From NCBI GenBank assembly GCA_035555855.1, contig DATMGD010000069.1, positions 1-28,732 on the forward strand: a DNA stretch of 28,732 nucleotides. Direction: 5' to 3'. Below, piece after piece: positions 17,957 to 27,300 of this stretch. Every line of letters begins with the position of its first letter. The first letter of the stretch is position 1. A model generated the notes under the pieces. The model saw nothing but the letters and a program-made list of their open reading frames with translations, did no database searches and had not been told where the DNA came from. The stretch is from Palsa-892 sp035555855. Its GTDB lineage: Bacteria > Pseudomonadota > Alphaproteobacteria > Rhizobiales > Xanthobacteraceae. The position numbers were made by a program, and so were the translations under genes.

Positions 17957-19279
17957 TCAGCTCGGCTTCGAGCAGTCGCGCGGCGTGATGTTGTGCTCCT
18001 TGGCGTATTTCGCCGCGGCATCCTTGACCATCGGCGCAAGCACCGACTGATCCGCCGTGTAGTAGTCAGAGATCGTCTTCCACTGCTTGCCATCCCATTG
18101 TTGCAAGCGCGTTTCGTCCGAGCCCTGATGGTCGGCACAGGAGAACTTGAGCGGCTTGATCAGCCCCTCGAAACCGAGCGCCTTGATGCGATCGGCCGTG
18201 AGGTTGAGGTTCTCGAAGCCCCAGCGGATCTGCTCGCCGGTGAGCGGCTTCTTGCCGAACTTCTCCTGCGCCGTGCGCACCGCTTCGACGCCGATCATCG
18301 AGTTGATCATGCCGCGGTTGTAGAGCACCTGCGCGAAGTCATCCTTGCCGGCACCCTTGCCCTTGGAGATGACGTACTTCTTGAGGTCCTCGTGAACCTT
18401 GAATTCGCCGGGGCCGTGCTGAAGCATTAAGGCCTTGTAGCCCTTGGCCTGATCGCCGGCCGGCGTCACGTCGGGCTCGGCACCCGACCACCAGGTGCCG
18501 ATGATCTTGTCGCGCGGATAGGCGACGGCCGCCGCTTCCTTGATGGCGGTCGAATTCATCACGCCCCAGCCCCACAGGATCACATAGTCGGGGCGATCCT
18601 GGCGGACCGACAGCCATTGCGATTTCTGCTCGACGCCCGGATGCGTCACCGGGATCGCCTTGAAGGTGAAGCCGTCCTTTTTGGCGCGTGCTTCAAGTGC
18701 TGCGATCGGCTCCTTGCCGTAGGGGCTGTCGTGATAGATGAGCGTGATCTTCTTGCCCTTCAGCTTGTCGAAACCGCCGAGCTCCTTGGCGATGTGCTGG
18801 ATCGCGATGTCCGCGCCCATCCAGTAGCTGCCGAGCGCGATGAAATTCCACGGGAACACCGTGCCGTCCTTGCTCTCGGAGCGGCCATAACCGCCGGTGA
18901 GCAGCGGAATCTTGTCGCCCGGCGCCTTCTCGGTGAGCGCGAAGGTGATGCCGGTCGAAAGCGGCGAGAAGTATGAAGCGCCGGTCGGGCCCTTGCCCTT
19001 CAGGCGCTCGTAGCATTCGACGCCCTTGTCGGTGGCGTAACCGGTTTCGCATTCTTCGAAGACGATCTTGACGCCGTTGATGCCGCCGTCGCGTTCGTTG
19101 ATGAGCGTCCAGTAGTCGGCGACGCCGTCGGCGAACGGCACGCCGTTCGGCGCGTAAGGTCCGGTGCGGTAGACGAGCGCCGGAAAGAATTGCTCGTTCT
19201 GCGCCATGGCAGGCTCGGCGATCGCCGTCACGCCGACGGTAAGCGCGGCTGCAACCAAGGCAAGGCGAATGCGGGTCAT
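17957..19279 (-). CDS. LivK-like periplasmic substrate-binding protein
   Basis: 440 residues from the ATG at 19279, which has a strong GGGAGGAAACGC leader; an upstream in-frame extension to 19378 precedes the signal peptide and is rejected. Signal peptide 1-26, cleaved after AMA. The mature part is a type I periplasmic-binding fold of the LIV family (Peripla_BP_6): YRTGPYAPNGVPFADGVADYW near the N-terminus, NERDGGINGVKIVFEECETGY, then the hinge region with YHDSPYGKEP. At over 410 mature residues it is longer than classical LivK/LivJ (about 345), which fits binding proteins for aromatic or fatty-type acids or amides rather than leucine itself; this is inference. The gene is flanked by stem-loops on both sides, suggesting that its level is set separately from the permeases. 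Confidence 0.9.
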   Translation of the reverse strand: MTRIRLALVAAALTVGVTAIAEPAMAQNEQFFPALVYRTGPYAPNGVPFADGVADYWTLINERDGGINGVKIVFEECETGYATDKGVECYERLKGKGPTGASYFSPLSTGITFALTEKAPGDKIPLLTGGYGRSESKDGTVFPWNFIALGSYWMGADIAIQHIAKELGGFDKLKGKKITLIYHDSPYGKEPIAALEARAKKDGFTFKAIPVTHPGVEQKSQWLSVRQDRPDYVILWGWGVMNSTAIKEAAAVAYPRDKIIGTWWSGAEPDVTPAGDQAKGYKALMLQHGPGEFKVHEDLKKYVISKGKGAGKDDFAQVLYNRGMINSMIGVEAVRTAQEKFGKKPLTGEQIRWGFENLNLTADRIKALGFEGLIKPLKFSCADHQGSDETRLQQWDGKQWKTISDYYTADQSVLAPMVKDAAAKYAKEHNITPRDCSKPS

Positions 19280-19380
19280 GCGTTTCCTCCCTGGACCCGG
19301 TTGATCCGGGTGTTGAATGCGAGCTTTTATTCTCAGAGCCGCGCGCCGCTTCGCCTTGCGCACGGCGATTGCTGCCAAAA

Positions 19381-19406
19381 GCCTAGCCCCTCAATAGGGG
19401 TAAGGC
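19381..19406 (-). promoter_or_regulatory. Stem-loop spanning the livM stop codon
   Basis: GCCT-AG-CCCC (19381-19390) pairs with GGGG-TA-AGGC (19397-19406), loop TCAATA containing the livM stop codon. It lies upstream of the binding-protein gene and may block read-through or protect a processed binding-protein mRNA. There is no T-tract. Confidence 0.45.
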
Positions 19407-20479
19407 CATAGCCTCAATTTCTCCTTGGCGATCGCCCAGAGCCGCGCGAAGCCGCGCGGTTCGTAAATCAGAAGCGCGCAAATGAGCGCGCCGACAATGA
19501 TGAAGGTGAGGTTCGTCACCGTCTGCACCGAGATGTGAATGCCGAACCAAGCCGGCGCGAGGTCGAGCACGATCGGCAGCACGAGAATGAAGGCCGCGCC
19601 CAGGAACGAACCGAGGATCGAGCCAAGCCCGCCGATGATGATCATGAACAAAATCTGCGTCGAGCGGTCGATGTCGAAGGCGAGCGGCTCCCACGAGCCG
19701 AGATGAATGAACGCCCACAACGCGCCGGCAACGCCGATGATGAATGAGGAAATCGCAAACGCCGTCAGCTTCGCATAAAGCGGCCGGATGCCCATGATCT
19801 CGGCGGCGATGTCCATGTCGCGGATCGCCATCCATTGCCGTCCGAGATTGCCGCGCACGAGGTTCTTGGCGAAGAGCGCAAACACCGTCACGAAAAGAAG
19901 GCAGACGATGTAGCGATCGACCGGCCGCTCGGCGATCCAGCCGAAGAAGTCGAGTTTCGGCGCGTTGACGTTGCCGGACGACGAATAGTTCGTCACCCAG
20001 CCGATGCGGATGAATACCCAATCGAAGAAGAACTGCGCGGCGAGCGTTGCGACGGCAAGGTAAAGCCCCTTGATGCGGAGGCTAGGAATGCCGAACAGAA
20101 TTCCGGCCAGCGCCGATACGCCGCCGCCGAGCAGAATGGAGAACAGGAGCGGCATGCCCGGCGCGCGTAGCGAAATATTGTAGGCCGCATAAGCGCCGAT
20201 CCCCATGAAGGCGCCGGCGCCGAGCGAAATCTGCCCGCAATAGCCGGTGAGAATATTGAGCCCGATCGCGGCCAGCGAAAGGATCAGGAGCGGGATGAGA
20301 ATGCCCTTGAAGATGTAATCGTGGCCGAACGGGCCGACATTCAGGAACGCCAGCAGCGGCACGCCGATGAAAGCAAACAGTACGAACAGCCAGACGAAGA
20401 TGCGATCCTGCCGCAGCGGAAACACCGCCATGTCGGCGGCGTAAGAGGTCTTGAACTGCCCGGCCTCGCGGTAAAACAC
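19391..20479 (-). CDS. livM: Branched-chain amino-acid-type ABC permease (LivM)
   Basis: 362 residues from a GTG at 20479, with GGGAGAGG ending 5 bases upstream. Inner-membrane permease with roughly nine or ten hydrophobic segments. The family hallmark ILSLAAIGLNILTGYCGQIS followed by LGAGAFMGIGAYAA occurs near residues 65-100. The cytoplasmic coupling segment GRQWMAIRDMDIAAEIMGI (about 214-232) contacts the ATPases, and the C-terminal GGLGSILGSFLGAAFI segment is typical. It forms the translocation channel with LivH. It lies 12 bases after livH in the same transcript. Confidence 0.93.
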   Translation of the reverse strand: MFYREAGQFKTSYAADMAVFPLRQDRIFVWLFVLFAFIGVPLLAFLNVGPFGHDYIFKGILIPLLILSLAAIGLNILTGYCGQISLGAGAFMGIGAYAAYNISLRAPGMPLLFSILLGGGVSALAGILFGIPSLRIKGLYLAVATLAAQFFFDWVFIRIGWVTNYSSSGNVNAPKLDFFGWIAERPVDRYIVCLLFVTVFALFAKNLVRGNLGRQWMAIRDMDIAAEIMGIRPLYAKLTAFAISSFIIGVAGALWAFIHLGSWEPLAFDIDRSTQILFMIIIGGLGSILGSFLGAAFILVLPIVLDLAPAWFGIHISVQTVTNLTFIIVGALICALLIYEPRGFARLWAIAKEKLRLWPYPY

Positions 20480-20491
20480 TTCAACCTCTCC

Positions 20492-21421
20492 CTAAATCCG
20501 CTCGATGATGCGCTCGCCGAACAGCCCTTGCGGCCGCACGAGAAGCACCACGAGCGCCACGACATAGGCGAACCAGTATTCGATGCCGCCGCCGATGAAC
20601 GGTCCGAGATAAGCTTCGGCGAGCTTCTCGCCCGCGCCGATCAGGAGGCCGCCGATGATCGCGCCCGGCACCGAAGTGAAGCCGCCGATGATGAGAACCG
20701 GAAAGGCTTTCAGCGCGAGAAAGACGATCGAGAACTGCACGCCGAGTTTCGTGCCCCACACCGTCGCGGCGGCAAGCGCCACGAGGCCGGAGGCAAGCCA
20801 GACGACGAACCAGATCCAGTCGATCGAAATGCCGACCGATTGCGCCGCCGAATGATCGTCGGCGACGGCGCGGAGCGCCCGGCCCGTCTTGGTGCGCTGG
20901 AAGAACAGCGCAAGGCCCACGACCAGGAGGCCCGCGATCACGCCGCCCCAGACATCGAGCTTGTTGATGAGAATGCCGCCGGTGAACAGGCTCTCCAGCA
21001 AAATCCAGGCGTCCGTCGGATAGAGATTTAGCGGATAGACATCGGAGCCGAAGATGATTTGACCCGCGCCCTGCAAGATAAAAGCGAGGCCAATCGTCGC
21101 CATGAACAGCGTGAGATCGTTCTGGTTGACGAGCGGGCCGAGCACAAAGCGTTCGGCAAAATAGGCGGTGAACGCCATTACCGCGCCTGCGAATAAAAGC
21201 GCGAGCACGGCTGCCGCCCAGAACGGAAAGGCATGCGCCGTCATGAAATCGAGCGAGCGCACGAGCGCGAGGCCTGCGAGCAGTACCATCGCGCCCTGCG
21301 CGAAGTTAAACACGCCCGACGCCTTGAAGATCAGCACGAAACCGAGCGCCACCAGCGAATAGAGAACGCCCGAAAGAAGGCCGCCGATCAGGATTTCGAG
21401 GAATGGGCCGAGGGCGTCCAC
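20492..21421 (-). CDS. livH: Branched-chain amino-acid-type ABC permease (LivH)
   Basis: 309 residues, standard length, starting at a GTG (21421). The ribosome binding site AGGAG overlaps the livG stop codon, so translation is probably coupled. Family hallmarks: ILIGGLLSGVLYSLVALGFV then FKASGVFNFAQGAMVLL near the N-terminus, the coupling loop TKTGRALRAVADDHSAAQSV (about 191-210), and GGFTSVPGAIIGGLLIG near the C-terminus. About eight membrane segments. It heterodimerises with LivM. Substrate is undetermined. Confidence 0.93.
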   Translation of the reverse strand: MDALGPFLEILIGGLLSGVLYSLVALGFVLIFKASGVFNFAQGAMVLLAGLALVRSLDFMTAHAFPFWAAAVLALLFAGAVMAFTAYFAERFVLGPLVNQNDLTLFMATIGLAFILQGAGQIIFGSDVYPLNLYPTDAWILLESLFTGGILINKLDVWGGVIAGLLVVGLALFFQRTKTGRALRAVADDHSAAQSVGISIDWIWFVVWLASGLVALAAATVWGTKLGVQFSIVFLALKAFPVLIIGGFTSVPGAIIGGLLIGAGEKLAEAYLGPFIGGGIEYWFAYVVALVVLLVRPQGLFGERIIERI

Positions 21422-21430
21422 GCGTTGCTC

Positions 21431-22231
21431 CTAATGCGCAATGCCGAGATAGGCGTCGATGACCTTCTGGTCCTTCTGCACTTCCGCCGGCGTGCCGTCG
21501 GCGATCTTGCGGCCGTAGTCGAGCACGACGACGCGATCCGAAAGATCCATCACCACGCCCATGTCGTGCTCGATCAGCGCGATCGTCGTGCCGTAATACT
21601 GGTTCACATCCAGAATGAAGCGCGACATGTCCTCTTTCTCCTCGAGGTTCATGCCGGCCATCGGCTCGTCCAGCAGCAATAAATCCGGTTCCATCGCGAG
21701 CGCACGCGCCAGCTCCACCCGCTTTTGCAAGCCGTATGGCAGGCGGCCGACCGGCGTCTTGCGGATCTGCTGGATGGAAAGAAAGTCGATAATCTCCTCG
21801 ACGCGCAGCCGGTGCTCGATCTCTTCCTTGCGCGACGGCCCGAAGAAGATCGACTGCCAGAAGATACCGCGCTTCATCTTGAGCGTGCGGCCGGCCATGA
21901 TGTTGTCGAGTGCGGTCATGCCGCGAAACAGCGCGACGTTCTGGAACGTGCGCGCGATGCCGCCGCGGGCGGCGTCGTAAGTCCCCATCTTGCGGCGCGT
22001 CTTGCCCTTGAAGGTGATCTTGCCCGACTGCGGCTGGTAGAAGCCGTTGATGACGTTCAGCATCGACGTCTTGCCGGCGCCGTTCGGACCGATGATGGCG
22101 CGGATCTCGCCCTTCTTGATGTCGAAGGAAACGTCGTTGATGGCCTTCAGCCCGCCGAACCCCAGCACGACATTCTCGACCGAGAGCAGCGTCGTCCCTG
22201 CCGAGATTTCCTGCTTGGTATCGTCTTTCAT
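21431..22231 (-). CDS. livG: Branched-chain amino-acid-type ABC transporter ATPase (LivG)
   Basis: 266 residues. Walker A GPNGAGKTS (48-56); Q-loop region INGFYQPQSGKI; the LivG-type GIARTFQNVALF segment; Walker B with LLLLDEPMAGMN; switch His in LIEHDMGVVMDLSD. The signature motif is poorly conserved (LPYGLQKRVE), as is normal for LivG. The ATG overlaps the stop codon of the acyl-CoA synthetase gene as ATGA, so the two are translationally coupled, tying ligand activation to transport. It pairs with LivF at the inner face of the membrane. Confidence 0.94.
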   Translation of the reverse strand: MKDDTKQEISAGTTLLSVENVVLGFGGLKAINDVSFDIKKGEIRAIIGPNGAGKTSMLNVINGFYQPQSGKITFKGKTRRKMGTYDAARGGIARTFQNVALFRGMTALDNIMAGRTLKMKRGIFWQSIFFGPSRKEEIEHRLRVEEIIDFLSIQQIRKTPVGRLPYGLQKRVELARALAMEPDLLLLDEPMAGMNLEEKEDMSRFILDVNQYYGTTIALIEHDMGVVMDLSDRVVVLDYGRKIADGTPAEVQKDQKVIDAYLGIAH

Positions 22232-24195
22232 GCGGCCTTCCCGACCGGCGCTTCGGCTGGATAGGTCTGCATATCGTGGATCGCGACATGGCCGGAAATC
22301 ACGCCCTTGCGGCCGTCCTCGAAGGTGACTTCCGTGGCGATATCGATGGCTTGCGATCCGTCATAAAGCGCCTTCACGAGCGACGCGTAACGATCGCCGA
22401 TGAAGCCGCGCCGCACTTTCATCGTGCGCGTAAGTTCGCCGTCGTCGGCGTCAAGCTCCTTGTGCAGGATCAGGAAGCGTTTGACCTGCGCACCCGCCAT
22501 CGGCGCGTCGGCGGCGAGCGAGCGGTTCACCTCGTCGACATGCGCGGCCAGCATCTCGTAGACGCGCGGATGCGCCGCTAACTCCTGATAGGACGCATAG
22601 GTGACGTTGTTGCGCTCGGCCCATGAGCCGACCGCGACGAGATCGATGTTCAGCATCACCGTCACGAAATCGCGCTTGTCGCCGAAGGCCACCGCCTCGC
22701 GGATGTTCGGATAGAACTTCAGCTTGTTCTCGATGTATTTCGGCGCGAACAGCGTGCCATCATTCAAACGGCCGACATCCTTGGCACGATCAATGATGCG
22801 CAAATGCCCGTTCTTCGGATCGAAGAAACCGGCATCGCCCGAATGCACCCAGCCGTCCTGCGTCTTCGCCTCGGCGGTCTTCTCGGGATCTTTATAGTAA
22901 CCGGCGAATACGCCGGGCGAGCGGTAAAGCACCTCGCCATTGTCGGCGAGCTTGATTTCGACCTCATAGTTCGGCTTGCCGACGCTCTCGGCGTGGATTT
23001 CGCCGTCGGGCTGCGCGGTGATGTAAACCGAGGCTTCGGTCTGCCCGTAAAGCTGCTTCAGGTTCACGCCGAGCGAGCGGTAGTAGCGGAAAATCTCCGG
23101 CCCGATCGCTTCGCCCGCCGTATAGGCGACGCGCACGCGCGAGAAGCCGTAGCGATTGCGAAGCGGCGCATAAACAAACATGTCGCCAAGCCAATAAATG
23201 AACCGCGCATGCAGCGGCACGCTCTCGCGGTTGAGAATCTTCTCGCCCCACTTGCGCGCATGACGGATGAAATAGTGGAAGATCCTGTAGCGCAGCGGAC
23301 TCGCATCCTCCATGCGCACCATCGAAAGCGTCAGGAGGTTCTCGTAGATGCGCGGCGGCGCGAACGCGTAGGTCGTGCCGATCTCGCGGCGGTCCTCGTT
23401 CACGGTTTCCGGACTTTCCGGACAATTCACGCAATAGCCCGAGCAATAAGACTGCGCATAAGAAAAGATGTGATCGCCGACCCAGGCCATCGGCAGATAA
23501 GCCATCACTTCTTCTTTTTCGCCGAGATTGTCGTAGGCGTTGGCGTTGTGCGCCGTCAGGATCACATTATCGAAAGTGAGCATCACGCCCTTGGGGTGGC
23601 CCGTCGTGCCGGACGTATAAAGGATCACCGCAAGGTCGGAGCCTTTGGTCTGTGCGACCTGATTTTCCCACCACACCGCCGAAGCGCGGAGATCGCCGCT
23701 ACGGCCCATTTCCTGCACTTCACCGAATGACTTCAGCCGCGTGTGATCGTAGCCCTTCAACCCGCGTTCTTCGTCGTAAATAATATGCGTGAGCGACGGC
23801 AGCCGTTCGGAGATCGACAGGAGCTTGTCGACCTGTTCCTGATTTTCGACGACCGCGATCTTCACCGCCGCATGCTCAAGCACGAAAGCCGTCTCTTCCG
23901 CGACCGAGTCCTGATAGACCGGCACCGGCACCGCGCCGAGCGATTGCGCCGCGCACATCGACCAATAGAGCCGTGGCCGGTTGTTGCCGATCACCGCGAC
24001 AGTATCGCCTTTCTTGAGGCCGAGCTTGTGCAGGCCGAGCGCGAAGGCGCGCACTTCGTCGAGCACCTGCTCCCATGTCCAGGTCTGCCAGATGCCAAGG
24101 TCTTTTTCGCGAATGGCAGGGCGCCCGCCGCGCTCGGCAGCGTTCAGCAGCAATAGCTTCGGGAACGTGTCCTTGAAATTGGTAGCGCCGCTCAC
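22228..24195 (-). CDS. AMP-dependent acyl-CoA synthetase (long-chain type)
   Basis: 655 residues from a GTG at 24195 preceded by GGGGAGGGG; the frame extends to 24327, but that part lacks family sequence. It activates a carboxylic acid to its CoA thioester through an acyl-AMP intermediate. Motifs: P-loop TSGTTGHPKG (194-203), YGQTEAS acceptor segment, GWVHSGDAGFFDPKNGHLRI (A8-like region around SGD), RAKDVGRLNDG hinge, and the C-terminal TRTMKVRR with the catalytic Lys. The architecture, with an insertion between the P-loop and the acceptor segment, is that of the FAA1-type long-chain synthetases. Such genes are commonly linked to LIV transporters in alphaproteobacteria, where the acid substrate is usually unknown. 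It overlaps livG by 4 bases and follows the oxidoreductase after 164 bases. Confidence 0.9.
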   Translation of the reverse strand: MSGATNFKDTFPKLLLLNAAERGGRPAIREKDLGIWQTWTWEQVLDEVRAFALGLHKLGLKKGDTVAVIGNNRPRLYWSMCAAQSLGAVPVPVYQDSVAEETAFVLEHAAVKIAVVENQEQVDKLLSISERLPSLTHIIYDEERGLKGYDHTRLKSFGEVQEMGRSGDLRASAVWWENQVAQTKGSDLAVILYTSGTTGHPKGVMLTFDNVILTAHNANAYDNLGEKEEVMAYLPMAWVGDHIFSYAQSYCSGYCVNCPESPETVNEDRREIGTTYAFAPPRIYENLLTLSMVRMEDASPLRYRIFHYFIRHARKWGEKILNRESVPLHARFIYWLGDMFVYAPLRNRYGFSRVRVAYTAGEAIGPEIFRYYRSLGVNLKQLYGQTEASVYITAQPDGEIHAESVGKPNYEVEIKLADNGEVLYRSPGVFAGYYKDPEKTAEAKTQDGWVHSGDAGFFDPKNGHLRIIDRAKDVGRLNDGTLFAPKYIENKLKFYPNIREAVAFGDKRDFVTVMLNIDLVAVGSWAERNNVTYASYQELAAHPRVYEMLAAHVDEVNRSLAADAPMAGAQVKRFLILHKELDADDGELTRTMKVRRGFIGDRYASLVKALYDGSQAIDIATEVTFEDGRKGVISGHVAIHDMQTYPAEAPVGKAA

Positions 24196-24316
24196 GCCTG
24201 CACCCCTCCCCGAAAGACGGCCCGCATGTGCAATTGCGAACCGTTGCATCCGCGGCGCCGACGCCCTTCTGACGGAGCATTCTTCGCCTTTGGATGGATA
24301 ATCTTGCGGGGAAGTC

Positions 24317-24335
24317 AGCCGCAACACAAGCGGCT
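24317..24335 (-). other. Small stem-loop in the oxidoreductase-synthetase gap
   Basis: AGCCGC (24317-24322) pairs with GCGGCT (24330-24335), loop AACACAA. It lies 25 bases after the oxidoreductase stop codon on the minus strand with no T-tract, so it is a weak attenuator or processing site at best. The rest of the 164-base gap (24196-24359) shows nothing else clear; an internal promoter for the synthetase-liv part is possible but not visible. Confidence 0.3.
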
Positions 24336-24359
24336 GTTTGGCCAGCGTGCTTTGAAAGC

Positions 24360-27300
24360 CTACTCGGCAGCCGCCGGGATCGCGGATGCCGCGCCCTGCC
24401 GCACCGAATGCCGGAAACGGGAAAGGAGTGCGGCGCCTTCAGCCCGCGCCGCCGTTACCGAGCGCATCTTGACCGGCCCGAACCCGCGAATCTTTTCCGG
24501 CACTGCAACAAGCGCGGTCGCCAGCGCCCAGTTCTCGGGTTTCAGCCCGGCGATCACTTCTTCCAGGATCGCCTCGTATTCGCCGATCAGATTGCGTTCC
24601 ATCCGGCGCTCGTCGGTTCGGCCGAACGGATCGAACACCGTGCCGCGCAGGAATTTGAATTTCGCGAGAAGCGCAAAAACCGGTTTGATCCAGCCGCCGA
24701 AGCTCATCTTTTTGGGCCGTCCCGTCGCCGGATCCTTGCGCGCAAGCAAGGGCGGCGCGAGATGGTATTCGAACCGAAGATCGCCCTCGAAACTTGCGGC
24801 CACCTGCCGGTCGAACGCGCCATCGGTGAAGAGCCGCGCGACTTCATATTCGTCCTTGTAGCTCATCAGCTTGAACAGGCTTTTGGCGGCAGCTTCCGCA
24901 AGCGCGCCATTGCCGCTCGCCTTGAGGCGTTCTGCGTCGCGCACGCGAGTCATGAGATTGCGATAGCGCCGCGCATAGGCGGCATTCTGATAATCCGAGA
25001 GAAACGCCGCCCGCCGCTCGACCCGCTCATCGAGCGATTGCGAAAGCCGCCGTGCATCGGTCGGCGCGGCAGCCGGCGCTGCGAGCTTTTCGACCGAGGC
25101 AAGATCGAAGGCAGCGCGGCGGCCCCAGGCGAAGGCAACCTTGTTCATCTCGACCGACTGGCCGTTCAGCTCGATCGCCTTCAAAATCGCCGCTTGCGAA
25201 ATCGGCAAGCGGCCAAGTTGCCAGGCATAGCCGACGAGAAAAATATTCTGCCCGAGCGAATTGCCAAACAGCGCGTTTGCAAGTTTCGTAGCCTCGACGA
25301 AATAGGCGCGATCCGCGTCCGCCGCTTTCGCGATCTCGCGTTTCAGCCGCTCGGTCGGCAGCGAGAAGTCGGCATTGTGCGTGAAATCGCCGGGCTGCGT
25401 CTCGTGCGTATTGACGACAACTGTCGTCTGCCCCGGCTTCATCGCCGAGAGCACTTTCTTCGAGCCGACCGTCACCATATCGCCGCCGATCACGAGCGCC
25501 GCGCCATGCGCCGGAATGCGGATGGCGTGGATGTCGTCGGCATGGTTCGCAATCCGCAGATGGCTGAAAACACCGCCGCCCTTCTGCGCGAGCCCCGCCT
25601 GGTCGATGATCCCCGCGGCATTCCCGTCAAGATATGCGGCCGTGCCGAGCACCTGCGCGATGGTCACGATGCCGGTGCCGCCGATGCCGGTGATGATGAC
25701 GCCGAAGGTGCCGTCAATCGCAGGAAGCTGCGGCTCCGGCAGCATCGGCATTTCGCCCGCGCTTGCCGCCGCCCCCGTGCCGCGCTTCAGCTTCGCGCCG
25801 TGCACCGTCACGAATGACGGACAAAATCCCTTGAGACAGGAGAAATCCTTATTGCAGGCCGACTGATCGATCTCGCGCTTCCTGCCCCACTCGGTATCGA
25901 CCGGCTGCACCGCGACGCAGTTCGATTGCACGCCGCAATCGCCGCAGCCTTCGCAGACGAGTTCGTTGATCAGCACGCGCTTGTCCGGGTCGGGAAACTC
26001 GCCGCGCTTTCTGCGGCGGCGCTTCTCGGCGGCGCAAGTCTGATCGTAAATCAGCACCGTGACGCCGGAGGTCGCGGCAAGATCGCGCTGCACGGCATCG
26101 AGTTCATCGCGATGATGAACCTTCAACCCGGCCGGCCAGTTGATGCTTTTCGGATATTTTTCCGGCTCGTCGGTTACAAGCTCAATCCGCCGCACGTTTT
26201 CGGCTGCGACCTGGCGCGCGATGTCATCGACATGCAGGTTGCCTTCGTGGCGCTGGCCGCCGGTCATCGCCACCGCATCGTTGAACAGAATTTTATAGGT
26301 AATGTTCACGCCCGAAGCGACGGCCGCGCGGATCGCGAGAACGCCCGAGTGATTGTAGGTGCCGTCGCCAAGATTCTGGAACACATGCGCGCGCTTCGAA
26401 AATGGCGCTTCGCCAATCCAGTTCGCGCCCTCGCCGCCCATATGCGTGAAGCCGCCGGTCGAGCGGTTCATGTAAAGCGCCATGGTGTGGCAGCCGATGC
26501 CAGCATAGGCGCGCATGCCATCCGGCACCACGGTCGAAGTGTTGTGCGGGCAGCCCGAGCAGAAATACGGCGTGCGGTTGGCGATGTCCTGCGTCTCGGA
26601 AAGCGCCGCCTGCGCCTGCCGCAAACGGTCCACGCGATCGCGGATATCGGGGTGGTCGCCGCGCTTGAGCAGCCGCTCGCCGATCGCAATCGCGACATCG
26701 TTCGGGTCGAGCGCAGCCTTGACCGGGAATAGCCAGCGGCCTTCCTCGTCTTTCTTGCCGATCACCGCCGGCTGGTTCGGCGTGCCGTAAAGCTCCTCGC
26801 GCACCTGCGTTTCGATCAGCGAGCGCTTTTCCTCGACCACCATGATGAGATCGAGGCCCTCAGCGAATTCCTTGAGGCCAGTGGGTTCGAGCGGCCACGG
26901 GCAGGCAATCTTGTAGAGACGAATACCGAGATCGTTGGCGCGCTTCTCGTCGATGCCGAGCTCGTCGAAGGCAAGCCGTACGTCGAGATAGCTTTTACCG
27001 GTCGTGATGATGCCGATCTTCGCATTGCGTCCGCCGGACGTGATGATACGGTTCAGCTTGTTGGTGCGAAGATACGCGAGCACTGCCGCGCGTTTGAAAT
27101 CATGCAGCCGCGCTTCCTGCGCGAGCGCGCCGTCGAAGGCACGGATGTTGAGCCCGCCGGGGGGCATCGCGAAGTCCTGCGGGATTGCGATTTGCAATCG
27201 ATCGAGCGAGCCGTCGACGACCGCCGTCGATTCGATCGTTTCCTTCACGCACTTCATCGCGACCCAAGTGCCGGCGAAGCGCGAGAGCGCGAAGCCGTGC

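Noticed and set aside
24294..25817. 507-codon + strand frame opposite the oxidoreductase
   Set aside because: Antisense of a conserved domain; Arg-rich shadow composition.
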